Assembly: GCA_029964075.1 (NCBI GenBank)
Contig: CM057147.1
Location: forward strand, 15,769,513-15,833,512
Source: Patiria pectinifera
Lineage: Eukaryota > Echinodermata > Asteroidea > Valvatida > Asterinidae
DNA length: 64,000 nt
Direction of reading: 5' to 3'
A model generated the notes under the pieces. The model saw nothing but the letters and a program-made list of their open reading frames with translations, did not search any database and was not told the DNA's origin. Below, piece by piece: positions 23,161 through 34,710 of this stretch (position 1 is the first letter of the stretch; every line of letters begins with the position of its first letter). The translations under genes were made by a program, and so were the position numbers.

Positions 23161-26100
23161 ATGGGAAATCCCAGCACATCAACAGCAAGTAAAGTGCAGA
23201 TGCCGATGTCCCATATGCTGGCGAGATGGGGGCTTTGCCTGGTCGGCACCGTGCTTTCAATCTACGCGCTGTACGTGGAAACCAGCAAGGAGTCCAACCC
23301 GGACTACACGGCTATGTGTGATATTGGGAAGAGCATCAGCTGCTCCAAAGTCTTCACGTCAAAGTGAGTAACTAACAATAAGAGCTTGGCCTTGGAAGCT
23401 GTGAAAATACACTTGTGAATGAGTGAAGCTTCTACATTGTACTGGCTTCAGTCATTCACTACATCACTAAAATCATTGCAGCCTGAAACGGTGATAAAGT
23501 ACATGTACATGTAGTACATGTACTTTAACTGTTTCAGGCTGCAGTATGATTTTGCCTAGCTTGAGTAACTCCAGCTCTAATGCCTATAGGCATTAGATAG
23601 AGCTGGAGTTACTCAAGCTAATTTTGCCTAGATTTAAGCTTAGTTACCGGTTTTGACATTGTTTTATGATTTGTTCCGAACCTCGGTTTTAGGAAGAAAA
23701 TATATTTTCTGAAAACTGAATATTCCTGTTATTTGTTTAAATGCCATTTAGTATGTTGGGAAAAAAAATTTGCATCCTGAGGCCACTTCCGTGATTGTGT
23801 ACAAAGTCTATGGATGGTCAAGAAATTTTTGAAGTATTTCTTTACAAAATTGGAAATGTTTCTCAGTCCCAGATTCATATCTTATCATTTTTGCAATGAA
23901 TGACCTTCACTGAGATGATATATGAAGAAAAAAGTGGCGTCAGGTTGCAACATTGTAACACTAACAATTAAACTTGAGTTATTGAAATTCTGATTTTGAT
24001 GGAATGCAGTCACTCATTTAATTTATACGGGTTTTAGTTCAAAGGGATGCCTTGAAAAGGTTAATTTCTAACACCATCCAACATAACCACAGAATACTGC
24101 AATATAGGAGCCGATTTTGGAATGTCCTTAAAACGGGATTTTAGAAGCATGTGAATTGATTTCATTTTTTTTTTTTTTAACACTACAGATATGGACGTGG
24201 ATTTGGCATCGTTGGCTCTATACTTGGGGAACGACATATACTAAACCAACCCAACAGTATATTTGGCATTCTCTTCTATATTCTTCAAGTTGTAATCGGT
24301 GAGTCATTGTATTGAGCATGCTTTTGTAATCAGAGTTAACCTCCCGCCCTCGCCCCAAAGAGAGTGTGACATGGAGATTTTTCCAACTGAACTCAATTTA
24401 AAGATATTTGCAAACATCAAAAAACCAGAACTACATACAAGTACCAAATTATTATGAAATACCTTACTTAACTGTAAGGCCAAGTAAAACAAGAAACATG
24501 TTTAGCATCCAGGTTTTTTTTTTAAAGGAGGAGGCGGGGCTTTTTTTTTTTTCAAGATATCCGACAACCGTTGGTTTTTACACTGTTCGAAGATGCAAAA
24601 AATGAAACAGACATGTTGGACAAGAGAATTAAACATATTTACAAGGACAAAAAGGAAGCGGCCTTCAAAAATGAAGCGGGTGGGTACGCTAAAAAAAATT
24701 TTTTATTTGGCCTAAGTAAATAATACTAGTCACAAGCATGCTATGAAATCATGGCACCTGGTGTGATGTCATATTCAAGAAATCCTGACGTCTATAAATT
24801 GCTCTGGTTCATCTGACATACAGTCAGATGAACAACATTTGTTTTCTTGGTTTTTCCAGCATCTACATGTATGAACAAAAACCTTTCAACAGGCCAGTGT
24901 AACAACATCTGCTATAAAATACTAACCCCCAAATCCTTCCCTTTCTGAAACTTAAGTTAAAGCAAAAGCAAATGTTGTCAAATATTGAATAAAGGTCTGA
25001 TAAAATGTTGCATATTTTACTCACTAAACACAACTACCAACCTTATTAACATTTTAAAATTATTATAATGGTTAGTTCATTTTTCTATTTTACTCACTAA
25101 ACACAACTACCAGCCTTATTAACATTGTAAAATTATTATAACGGTTAGTTCATTGCCTGTTTTACAGACTATTTGCCTTTGAAAAAGCAATTAAAATTCT
25201 GCGATAGATCCTGGTACACGTACACTTTTGTCAACAGATAAGGGGCCACGTGTGGCAATGAGTGGAGAATTCTAATTAACTTAGGCCCAGCTATTTTGTG
25301 TGTTGGAAGGGTTTCAAATTGTGTGAATTTCATAAGGTCTGTGTAGAATGTAGTAATAAGATGAATATTGTGTGGCAAAATTAATATTCTGCTGTCAATC
25401 AGCAAAAATAATACCGGGTATTTCTGGGGGGTTTTAGGCAGAATAATTTAATTTTGTACAAGGGAGTTGACTGGAAATAATACAAGGAAAAAATATATGT
25501 TTCCCATTTATTTGAATCAGTACATTTGTGTACATCCTGAAAAATAAATGTCACACACAAAAAGTGCTGTATTCCAGTAGTCAGACAGATCTAGATATTA
25601 AACAACCAGTTTTACAATGCTAAAACTCATTACCACACATATATGCTGGTAGTCTACAGTGTGTATTTATCGTGTAATTAAATAAGGCTTTTTGTACAAA
25701 GTACCAGTGTATTTTCATGAAAGCAATTTTCAAGGTGATTGACTCTGACTGAGACTCAAATTAGTTCCAGTTTTGGACTAATGAAACCTCATTAATACTG
25801 CCGTTCGTTTTGTGACGTGGCACTGTGTAATTAATACACGTGTTAGTGCATTATAGGCCTATATTTTGAAGTGCTTTTATTTCGTTTACTTTTTGGGGGT
25901 GAGGGCAATTCTTTCCCTTTTTGGGGGGGGGGGGGTTTAGGATAGTTGAGCTGGATCAATTAAGATAAACAGAAGATGCTAGAAGCCCAAATCATCAAGA
26001 TTTAAACCATTCCCAGCTGAGACAAATATTTGAATTAAACCCACCCTTGATTTAGTTCACAGTTCTAATTAAATATTTGAACTTTCTGGAATCTAATTTT

Positions 26101-27192
26101 TAAAAGAATATTTTTTTTTCGGTAAAAAATATGAATAACTCTGCAACAGTTCACATCAGTACCAATGTTGCAATCAAGGTGTAGGCCCCTATCTTTTTTT
26201 TTTGGAAGGGGGGGGGGAACTTCCAGCCTCCTAGCCCCAACCTTCAAATTAGAAACCTGACCTTTGGGAGAATCCAGAACATACTTTTTGGCAGGGAAAT
26301 TAATAAGACAGCGGTGCACAGACCAGTTGGCCAGCCATTACAAATTTCAAATGGAGGGGTGCTGGGTAGTGGTGTACACTTATTGGAGCATGTAGTATAT
26401 GGGAGCGGGGCGCCCAATTAAAGTCAAACACGGATACCCAACCCCAGCATGCAGATCCCGGAAGTTGCTGTTCAGAACATGGTCATAAAGGAGTGCACAA
26501 TAACACTACTAATACTATTATTGGTGTGTTACTGCAGAAAGTGTGTGCACTATGCAGTGCAGGCTAAAGGATTTGCAACTTCAAAATGCACATAAGCGCG
26601 AAATCTGTTTGGTTTTCCATATGTACATGATGTAGCCTGATTTTCATTTTGGAAATTCCCCACAAATGGCATTCAAAACGTTGATTAGTTGATGATGGGT
26701 TCCCGATCCCATAATCTGGAACCGGTTCCTGGCATCAGCGGCCGGGTACTCGGGTACCTGGTTCTGATGCACACCCCAAGTGCTGGGTCTCATTTGACAC
26801 TATAAGTGACAGTGACTAACAAGTCATTCCATTTACCATTTGGTTAACACCCAGTGAATAACAATCTTTCTATTTACCTTTTGGTTACCACCCAGTGAAT
26901 AACAATCATTCCATTTACCTTTTGGTTACCACCCAGTGAATAACAATCATTCCATTCACCTTTTGGTTACCACCCAGGTCAGACCCACACCCTGTCAGCC
27001 ACTAATTTCCTCATAATGACGTCCATCCTGTCCAACTTTGGCTCCGTATACCTGGCCTACATCCTCGTGGTTGTCCTGGAGGATGCCTGCCTGGTCTGCA
27101 TCTCCACCTACATCGTCAACGCCTTGTTGCTGGCCGTCAACATCCTCAAGTGGACGTACCTCAGGAGGACGCTGACGAAGAAGGCAGAGTAG
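23161..27192 (+). CDS. VKORC1: Vitamin K epoxide reductase complex subunit 1-like, three exons
   Basis: ER membrane enzyme that reduces vitamin K epoxide/quinone through a CxxC thiol pair. Exons 23161-23363, 24189-24298 and 26978-27192 total 528 nt, 175 aa, with consistent phases and a TAG stop. TM1 is about residues 19-38. The loop cysteines are C53 and C61 in CDIGKSISC, matching the vertebrate C43/C51 pair. The GRGFG and LNQPNSIFG motifs follow. The active-site pair is C142-L-V-C145, followed by S-T-Y-I where vertebrates have T-T-Y-A. The C-terminus is Lys/Arg-rich, like the vertebrate ER-retention tail. The length is close to human (163 aa). Human has VKORC1 and VKORC1L1, and I cannot tell which is closer. 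The exon 3 acceptor is the last unit of a tandem repeat. Confidence 0.93.
23478..23543. repeat. Short palindrome in VKORC1 intron 1
   Basis: 'tgcagcctgaaac' pairs with 'gtttcaggctgca', and the inner arms are made of 'gtacatgtac' repeats. It forms a long hairpin immediately upstream of the fold-back at 23557. Confidence 0.7.
23557..23620. mobile_element. 64-bp fold-back element with 8-bp target duplication, TAGCTTGAG family
   Basis: The ends 'tagcttgagtaactccagct' and 'agctggagttactcaagcta' are perfect inverted repeats and make up most of the element. It is flanked by ATTTTGCC on both sides (23549-23556 and 23621-23628). A related copy is at 39466-39559. An 8-bp duplication fits hAT-type integration (inference). 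Confidence 0.85.
23769..23952. mobile_element. MITE, TGTTGCAACC termini, copy 2
   Basis: Same family and orientation as 14847-15043. Shared blocks are 'caaaattggaaatgtttctc', 'agtcccagattcat', 'tttttgcaatga.tgacc' and the end 'ggttgcaaca'. Lies in VKORC1 intron 1. Confidence 0.75.
24478..24717. mobile_element. MITE with GGCCAAGTAAAA termini, copy 2
   Basis: The left end 'ggccaagtaaaacaag' is inverted relative to the right end 'ttttatttggcc'. The internal blocks 'aggaggcggggc', 'caaccgttggt', 'acatgttggacaagagaa' and 'aaaaaggaagcg' are also found at 60828-61195. Lies in VKORC1 intron 2. Confidence 0.75.
25013..25154. repeat. Two-copy tandem repeat, 74-bp unit
   Basis: 'attttactcactaaacacaa' begins at 25013 and again at 25087. 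The units share 'ccttattaacatt' and 'ggttagttcatt' with few differences, so the duplication is recent. Lies in VKORC1 intron 2. Confidence 0.85.
26814..26977 (+). repeat. 41-bp tandem repeat, four units, each ending in a splice-acceptor-like CCCAG
   Basis: The unit is 'agtgaataacaatcattcc' + 'atttaccttttggttaccaccc' with small variation. The CAG ends fall at 26854, 26895, 26936 and 26977, exactly 41 bp apart. The last CAG is the acceptor used for VKORC1 exon 3, and the three upstream copies are near-identical decoys. Confidence 0.9.
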
Positions 27193-27456
27193 TTCATCTT
27201 TTTCAGTCAAAGAGGATAACATTAGTTTCCCTGAATGAAGATGTTAACCCGTTACTGACCCAAACCACCCTGCCTGTTACTCCCTGTACCGTCCCAAACC
27301 TGCCCTAGCTCTGTATAGCTTTATCCCCCGAATATTTTGTAAAGACTGTCCTGTTCCATTCAAATGCCCTTTTTATCCCCCCTGGCTGTAAGCCGGAGGG
27401 GGATATTGCGATAGCGTATTCCTTCTGTGTGTATGTCTGTATGTATGTGTGCGTTT

Positions 27457-27633
27457 GTTTATGGTGTAAATCGAGGACACACACGTGCAACATCATCGAT
27501 GAATTGAGGACAGGAACCAAATCGAGGACTCCTCGGTTAGAAAATGTGTACAAAACCAATGAGGGCTGTTGCAAAAAGTTGCAAAGGAAAAGGGAAGACA
27601 AACAATAGAAAATCTTTGATTTACACCATAAAC
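27457..27633. mobile_element. Nested MITE with GTTTATGGTGTAAATC ends
   Basis: Perfect 16-bp inverted ends 'gtttatggtgtaaatc' and 'gatttacaccataaac' interrupt a TGTGTCTG-rich tract that resumes afterwards. Confidence 0.75.
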
Positions 27634-27678
27634 AGATATGTCTGTCTGTGTCTGTGTAACATTTTTGTTAGGTTAACT

Positions 27679-27982
27679 CTTGTCAGCATGATAACTTGAG
27701 AAATACTTTACTTAGGAATTTGAAATTTGGTTTGTGGTTTGTTCTTGGTAGTCTTAATTAAGAAGCCTAGTGCTTTTGGGGCCGACAGGTCAAAGATCAA
27801 GGTCACTATTGCTAAAACAATAGAAATCTTGTCAGTGCGATAACTTGAGAAATACTTTACTTAGGAACTTGAAATTTGAAATTTGGTTTGTGGGTTGCTC
27901 TTGCTAGTCTTAAGAAGCCTATTGCTTTTGGGGCCAACAGGTCAAAAGTCAAGGTCACTATTGCTAAAACAATAGAAATCTT
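27679..27982. repeat. Two-copy tandem repeat, about 149-bp unit
   Basis: Units start at 27679 and 27828. Both run 'cttgtcag..', 'cgataacttgagaaatac', 'aatttggtttgtgg', 'gcttttggggcc', 'aggtcactattgctaaaac', 'aatagaaatctt'. Confidence 0.85.
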
Positions 27983-29621
27983 CCATTTTGGTTAAGGACA
28001 TCACTGACAAGTATCCGTACTAACTGACTGTATAAAAACTGCCAGCATGCCAGGGGGATCGTGCAAGTTTCACTTGCAGTATTTTTTAACCAGCGCTTAT
28101 ATTATGCCCCCCTCCCCCAATGTGTGTAAAGAGTGCCCTTCTTTTGTCAACAAGTGCCTTTTTTTTAACTAGTGCCCCTGTTTGTGCCCTTTTTTGTGCT
28201 TTCGTCTGTTTTACGGGTGCCTTTATTTGAATTTCGCGCACGTATTGTCCTGAAAAGCACCATGTACTGTGGGTTAGTTTGCATAATTGTCGGTTTTAAA
28301 CAGAACCCCCATCAACAGATGGTACCAGCCAAAGTAGCTCAAATAAATCATAGGTACTGTAAATCATATGTAAATCATATGCCTGTATTTTTTTTCTATT
28401 CCTTGATTTTCGTAAAGACTCCAATGGCCATGCAGGGTTAGTCTCCGCTAATAAAACCAACAGCTTGTGCTTTATGAAGGTGCAATTATTTTGTATTCAG
28501 TATTGTGTGTAGTGTTTGAACCATGAGGATTGCAACAAATAGGTTGCAATGCTAGATTGAAACTATGAAAATCGCAACATTACCAGATTAAATAACTAAA
28601 AATATTGGAAAATACCAAACATTATTTTAATTTAAACAATATTCGAGTTTAATTTGATTTGCAAAATAGATGTTGTAACACTGTGAACTCGAGTGTAGCG
28701 TGATGTAGTTTTCAGTATAGTCTGTGTAGTGTAGAAACCATAAGCATTGCAATGTTATAAGGTCATGTTGCAGGCTAGAATGAAACTCTAAGCATTGCAA
28801 CATTGACATTATTACATGTATATGATTTTAACGTTTTTGAAACTTTCATCATTTAGTCAATATATTATAAAATTTCAAAGATCTTCAAACCTTGAAGAAT
28901 AGATAGTTACATCTGGGAATGGGAATCTAAACTTGATTTATACATTGTTAGGCCTCTATCTCGTCTTAAACCAGAACAGTAGGCAACTTTACAAATGTTA
29001 GTAGTCGCATGTGGGAACTGTTGCCGTTTGTACACTAATGCTGTTTGTTTGTGCTAGCAACCATGTCCAAACATAGGGGTGTCGAAACATAGGGGTGTCG
29101 GAACATAGAGCAGTCACCATTTTTAGTAATGTTCCAGACGAAGCATAATAGAAATGAATTTTACGATTGTAAATGTTGATGACATGAATGAAATGTTTGA
29201 AATGATAAATTATGTATGCTATTCATTCATAAATGAATTCCGAGATATTATAAATAAACGAAAATTTAATGATTCCCCAATTTGAAGTAACGTACAGTAT
29301 GTTTCAATTTTATAGGCCGAGCTTTCTTTTTTCCCCCGGGGTATTCAGTGAGTTTTTAAACAGTAAAATACGATGTTAATCACCCCTTGCTTGTCCCTTG
29401 CCTGTTCCCTTTGCTATTTACCCCGAATTACTCCTTTTGTCCCCGTTTTCCCTAAATTTGGGCTAAAGTATCTCATAACCTACTCCATCTTCCGTTCCAC
29501 GCAATCATCCCTCATGCTTTACTTCTTTAAAAGTTTGATTTATTCAGCACTCTTTGATGCAGGGGTTGACGTAAACGTACTTATGCTGCGGAAAATGCTA
29601 TTATCGGAATCACTCATAAAA

Positions 29622-29717
29622 CAACCTCGTACCCAGGGTGTCGAACAGTACGCGCCCATCACTACCTTACTATTGGAAACGAGGTTGGAAATAAAGTAAG
29701 CACTGGGGACGTGGTTG
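29622..29717. mobile_element. Small MITE with CAACCTCGT termini, copy 2, 9-bp target duplication
   Basis: Same family as 5471-5565 ('tggaaacgaggttggaaa' and 'taaagtaagcactggggac' are shared). Flanked by CTCATAAAA at 29613-29621 and again at 29718-29726, a perfect 9-bp duplication. Confidence 0.9.
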
Positions 29718-29980
29718 CTCATAAAAGTTTTCGAATTTGGCACCAGGCCGGGGGTTGTTTGTGAAGTACATGTAGTCTGGTTAACGCCACGTTGACGCAT
29801 GACGCGTCTGTTAACACTGGCCAAAAACGAAATTTTACATGCATTCACTTCTGGAGGGGAACTAAATACGCAACTCAAAATACAATGACAACAAATATAG
29901 AAGGTCACTGAACAAGGGCAATACACGTACGTGCATACTGCCGAGGTGGTCCACATGTTTCTTTAACGGCAGACGTTTTA

Positions 29981-32900
29981 ATGGCGTGCGGTGGGAGACT
30001 CAAACTGTCCGATTTCTGGCTGAACCACGAAGATGCGAGCCTCTTCGCAAAATCTCAGGTTGGTAATGAAAAATTGTAATAATTTCATCGACCTAGGACC
30101 AGCAGGGCAATCCCCCTCCATGGAGTAGTAACCGGAAGTATTCACTGCCAACTTGAACAGTATACGTTGGTCAGCACTTTTGATAATCATGCACTGTATA
30201 TCGCAATCATTTTCATCGACCGATGGAGCAGCCATAAGTCACTTAATCGGTTCAACCATGGAGAAACCCAATGAAGTTGACCAGTATAGAACTGACGATG
30301 ACAAATGTAATTTGTATAATGTTGGAGAAACCAAACTGATGAATGACACCCTTTTAGTGGTTTATGTGGCGGGGGAGTCGTGAAGTACTGAACAGAGATA
30401 TTTCTCATGACATTCATCATGTAATTGCGTTAGTTCTGCTATACTCATCACAGAGAAAACTGAAAGTCAAATTGTTTGCATGCAATTTACGCCTTTCGCT
30501 TGTGTCCAAGTAACAGGTAGACCTACATGTACATGTACACTCTCGATGATAACGCGGTCGTAAACTTCAAGGACAACAATAAAATATTGTACTATAGCGC
30601 CATTCGTTCAGTGCTTCGGGTGCAGACTAAATTGCCAAAGACCTTAATGATCAATGTCCTCACTTCAAAAAATCAGGACAAATACTCACAACTCCCTGCG
30701 GTGTTGGAGACACGCATGAAACAAGCAAATTTCATCACCTTCCACTTTCTATTCATTATTTTTAGGAGAGGGTTAACCCCTGAAATTTCACTCCAACGAA
30801 TGTGATAATCCCTATAAAAGTACTCCTGAGGTCTGTCGCCATTTTGAAAAATGGTCTTCCACTCCATTGGAACACAGACAATTAGGCTATATTATCCAGT
30901 CACAGAAATACCGGCTCAAACACCTCTGAGGAGCCGCCATACTTTGATCGGTTTAAAAATCCTCAACTCAGTATGCATGGGCCACAAAACTCACGGAATT
31001 CAAATCGTGATTTGGCCCGCGCATGAAATTTGGAGTCTATTTACCGGCCTGCAACCTTGATTCGCTCAGGACCTCTAATTTCTTTGAGCTCGCATTGGAT
31101 GTTTTTTTTGGTTACCCTGGTATACCCGGCATCACACTTCAATGTCCACATGGCATGTGCGCACGAATGTGTGTTAATTTATCGCGGCAAGTAACCTAAC
31201 CACAATGCTTTGCGGCGTCTTCGTTTCCTTTCAAAGATTTTTGTACAGGAATGTTCACCAGCTCCCTTAGAGTAGTCGAGTATCACCCAATTGTCCCACC
31301 ATGCAACGTTTGATATATCTAATCATGCCTTATGCCACTTGCACGCCAGCCAATCGGAGACGACGTGACGTCTTTTCATTCTGAAATCTGGACAAAGCTG
31401 TTGATTGGTCGATCATTCAAAGCGAGAGGACGTTGGCGCATCCCATAACATGTCGTTACAGGCCGCATGACGCAGCCTATTTTTGCTTATACAATTCACA
31501 ACGTAAAAGCATATTAGATGTTGTGTCTAGGTTTTATTAGATGTCACAACGGGTATTACAGAAGACCTGATATAGAAGGCGCCCGCTGAATGGTCAGAGT
31601 CTCGAGGCCGAGATGCATTCATGTTTTGCATAATTAATCTCCGAGTCTGCTCATTATCATAGACCCTTTCTGTGTAAGGGGCTATTCCATAGACTACCCT
31701 TATTAGGGTAGTCTATGTAATATACCGTGGCGAAAGCCACGGTCTATAATTTTTGAACAGATTCTATGATTAAATTATGCAAGACTTTCTATATCGGGTC
31801 TTCGGTCATTTACCCGTTGTGTGTTATACACATGGATAAAAAAAAACTGTGTCGCGCGCTCTGTATCATGTTACACGATAAGCGCCCGGTTGTTGTTATA
31901 TTACAAAACACTGCATTCGAATTGACCAATCCAACCATTAGTCTTGATTTGGGAATGAAATGACGTCACGATTTAGTAAAGTCGACTCCGATTGGTTGGC
32001 GCGCGGCTTGCATAATGTCTGCATGCTTAGACATATCAGACGTTATACAGGAGACTTGGCTCCGTGTATAACGGGTGATACTCTGACTACTCCTATAAGG
32101 GCGGGTGGTAGAGGCGTTATTGTTATTACGCACATCATCCTCAAACTGAATGACCTAGCAGAAATGAAAGTAACAAAGACTTCTCCTCAGCTTGTAAATA
32201 TTTTACGTGTACTTTTATTTCATTTTCCAATTCAGTGGCCCGTCCATCAGTCGATCTACCTAGCTTGGCGGATCTTTCTGGCCTTGTATACCACTGGGTG
32301 GCTGGTGGCAGAATTTGTGGTCTATTGGAACGACGGAGCGTTCTTCATATTTCTCACTAACTGGACCTACATCGTGCTGACGCTCTACGCTGTCTGGTCA
32401 TGCCTTGGCACATTCTACTTCACATTTTCTTGTGGCAGAAAAAGTAGTAAGTCAGTCCAAAACTGAAAACAAAAATGACGGTTTTTAATCCTGATCTAGC
32501 GGGGCAGTTGATGCGAGACTCTTGAGAAGGGAGTTGTGCATTATGCAACGCCGTTGTCAGTAAAAGCAACAAAAGCAACCCCGTTTTTGAATCCCAAATC
32601 AAGCGCATGTTTTTTTGCTTTTCCTCTAGTTATTGCCTGTTAGTGTTACTGTAAATGTTAATATTTGTTATGTTGTTTTGTCTGGCGAGATTGATACTAG
32701 AGAAAATGGAAATTTGTAAGTCTGCTCCCCGGAAAAGGCATATGTCGGTATTTAAAAAAGGTCTTGTCACAACCCTATGCTTAATTTAGTTAGACTATTT
32801 ACAAGCCTTTTCCCCCTCTTCAACGATAATGTAGGGTGCGATGAAAGCTCAGCCACAAGTCCATCGCAGGCATTTGTTCCTCATCCCCCATATACCGATC

Positions 32901-33469
32901 CAACATCCTCGGACGAAAGGCGCCCCCTGCTGCATCAGCTACCTTCGTCTGAAGAGCCAGCACCCAGCCCTCGCCTGCCGATCTACTTCAAGCTGGTCTG
33001 GCTCACGTTCAACATCTGTCTGGCCACCGACCTCCTCATCACGGTGCTGTTTTGGTCCTTCCTGGCCCCTCCACATCAGTCGCCAGTGGTATGGGCGTTT
33101 AACATCAACATGCACATCCTCAATACAGTTTTTATATACACCGAGCTAGCCGTTACCGCCATCCCAGTTCGTCTTGTCCATTTTGTCTATGGCTTTATCT
33201 ATGGCTTACTGTACGCTATCTTCACGTTGATTTATTACCTAGCTGGAGGCGTGAACCCAAAGACAAAAAGCACGGTAATCTATCCCAATCTCATAGACTG
33301 GTCCCATGCCGGTCAGACGGCTTTGGTTGTAAGCGTATCGGCAGTCGTGGAGGCTCTGGGTTTTATTTTCCCAGGCTACGCGGTGTATCGCCTGCGCGTT
33401 TATATTCACAGGCGCTACTTCCATTCGCGTTCTGAAGATAGGAGTGCTCTTACAACAGCCGACATTTGA
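29981..33469 (+). CDS. Rolling-stone-like multipass membrane protein A
   Basis: Member of the rolling stone (rost) family; the Drosophila founder acts in myoblast fusion, and other members are poorly characterised. Exons 29981-30058, 32236-32446 and 32835-33469 give 924 nt, 307 aa, phases 0 and 1. Exon 1 encodes MACGGRLKLSDFWLNHEDASLFAKSQ-type N-terminal sequence (26 aa). Exon 2 holds two membrane segments (WRIFLALY...; FLTNWTYIVLTLYAV). Exon 3 has a Pro/Ser-rich loop, then FKLVWLTFNI, HILNTVFIYTELAVTAIPVRLVHFVY, a GG-x-N region, IYPNLIDWSHAG, and a last helix leading into YRLRVYIHRRYF. The NTVF..E/D...IPVR-HFVY core repeats in all four neighbours. First of four tandem paralogues; closest to B. 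AATAAA at 33916-33921 is a candidate poly(A) signal. Intron 1 carries a large fold-back element. Confidence 0.88.
31314..32035. mobile_element. Large fold-back element in intron 1 of rolling-stone A
   Basis: The arms are inverted over much of their length. 'cgccagccaatcggag' and 'gacgtcttttcattc' (about 31347-31381) are mirrored near 31950-32000, and 'cacaacgggta' (about 31546) is mirrored by 'tacccgttgtg' (about 31811). The centre has two tight hairpins: 'catagactaccctta' / 'agggtagtctatg' (31689-31716) and 'ccgtggcgaaagccacgg' (31724-31741). The boundaries are approximate. Confidence 0.75.
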
Positions 33470-33958
33470 GAAAAAAATGGAATCTTAATCAAACAAATCA
33501 CATATGAACACATAAAATCCTGCAATGAAACCTGTGTTGGTATGTCTGTATTGTTCAGACCATTCGATAACTATACAAGGATTGCATAACAAATGTTAAA
33601 TGTACATTTTCTCCTTTTCTTTGTTTTTCGTTGAGGCCTAATTTGCTGCCCAAGTTCTACACGGCAGGAAGTAAACATGGTTTTAATGATAACGCGGTTA
33701 AAATTATTGTGACAAGGTTTAAACGTACATTGAACATTTTCTTTGTAGGCCTTTAAATATATCATGTTTCATATTGTTTAATTATGTTGAGTTGTTGGGT
33801 TTTTTTCATGGGACTTTCAAAAAGGGGGATGTACCGCCCTCTCACGTTATATCTTGGCTATACTATAATTATGTTGTAATGTTGGTGTTGCTTTCCTTGA
33901 TTTAATGTTAAATGTAATAAAGGATAAACTCAAATGAAAGAGCTTTCCGTAAATTATC

Positions 33959-34163
33959 CAGTGGCGTAACTACGGGGCCCGGGGGCAAGGGGGATGTGCC
34001 CTCCCCCCAGCGGAGGTCCGTGCCCCGGCCCCGTTTGAAATCTTGAATTGCACATACAATATATAGCTTGCTCCTAGTGTCCCCCCCTCTTGAAAAATTG
34101 GTGCACCCCCATTAGGTCAGCCCCCTAGCAGCTTAACCCTATAGTTACGTATGTACGCCGCTG
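33959..34163. mobile_element. hAT-like MITE, CAGTGGCGTA termini
   Basis: The ends 'cagtggcgtaactacgggg' and 'atagttacgtatgtacgccgctg' are imperfect inverted repeats. The flanking octamers aaattatc and aaaacatc match at six of eight positions, so the duplication is weak. CAGTGGCGTA-type ends are typical of hAT MITEs. Confidence 0.7.
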
Positions 34164-34710
34164 AAAACATCTGCACCTTTTGATGATCATTGCAGACCTA
34201 TTTCCTTGTGATCAGTGGTATAATTACAAAACAAGGCAGTACCTGCATGTAATTGCACAAACAAAGTTCGAGGTTTTATCTTTCCAAAGCAAACTTGATG
34301 ACCACTTATTAGACGAGGCATCATGATTAACAATATTAGATACAGACTCATCCCATGGTATCAATATGAGTATCATTTGGACTTTGAGCGTTTCACTGTG
34401 ACTAGACATTATCTTTATTCACGCATAAAAACTATAATCGAAACAATTGTTCCAGTACACTTGAGTAGTTTGAGCAGTTTTATTGCGAAGTTCTAAATAT
34501 TATTGTGATGAAGGTATCGCTGCGTGTGGTTCCGGGTTTCGCAATCAACACACGATACTTTGCCACAGCTAGCCGGTAAGGAAATACTGAACAAGGAAAC
34601 TCTTTGCACATACCAAAGTACAGCACTGCTAGAACTACAGAAGTCATAGACAATGCACCGTAGGTGTCTCTAGAGTAAGCAGGCTTACGCAATTTGTGGC
34701 TGGAATAAAA

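Larger units (their letters stand above)
27372..28061. mobile_element. Composite transposon remnant with ATCCCCCTGGC ends
   Basis: The left end 'atcccccctggctgtaagcc' and right end 'gcatgccagggggat' are imperfect inverted repeats. The left part continues 'ggagggggatattgcg' and a TGTCTGTATG-rich tract. Inside are a nested inverted-repeat insertion (27457-27633) and a two-copy tandem repeat (27679-27982). The boundaries are approximate. Confidence 0.5.
27193..29980. other. Gene-free interval with transposon remnants
   Basis: Between the VKORC1 stop and rolling-stone gene A no coding exon is recognised. It holds the nested element near 27372-28061, the MITE at 29622-29717 and AT-rich sequence. 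Confidence 0.55.

Noticed and set aside
29540-29956. Minus-strand open frame of 138 codons
   Set aside because: Crosses a MITE, has no recognisable domain and has no paralogue near the other rost genes.
31960-32466. Open frame continuing upstream of rost A exon 2
   Set aside because: The upstream part is fold-back element and intron sequence. The conserved WPVHQ start of exon 2 follows a good acceptor at 32235.
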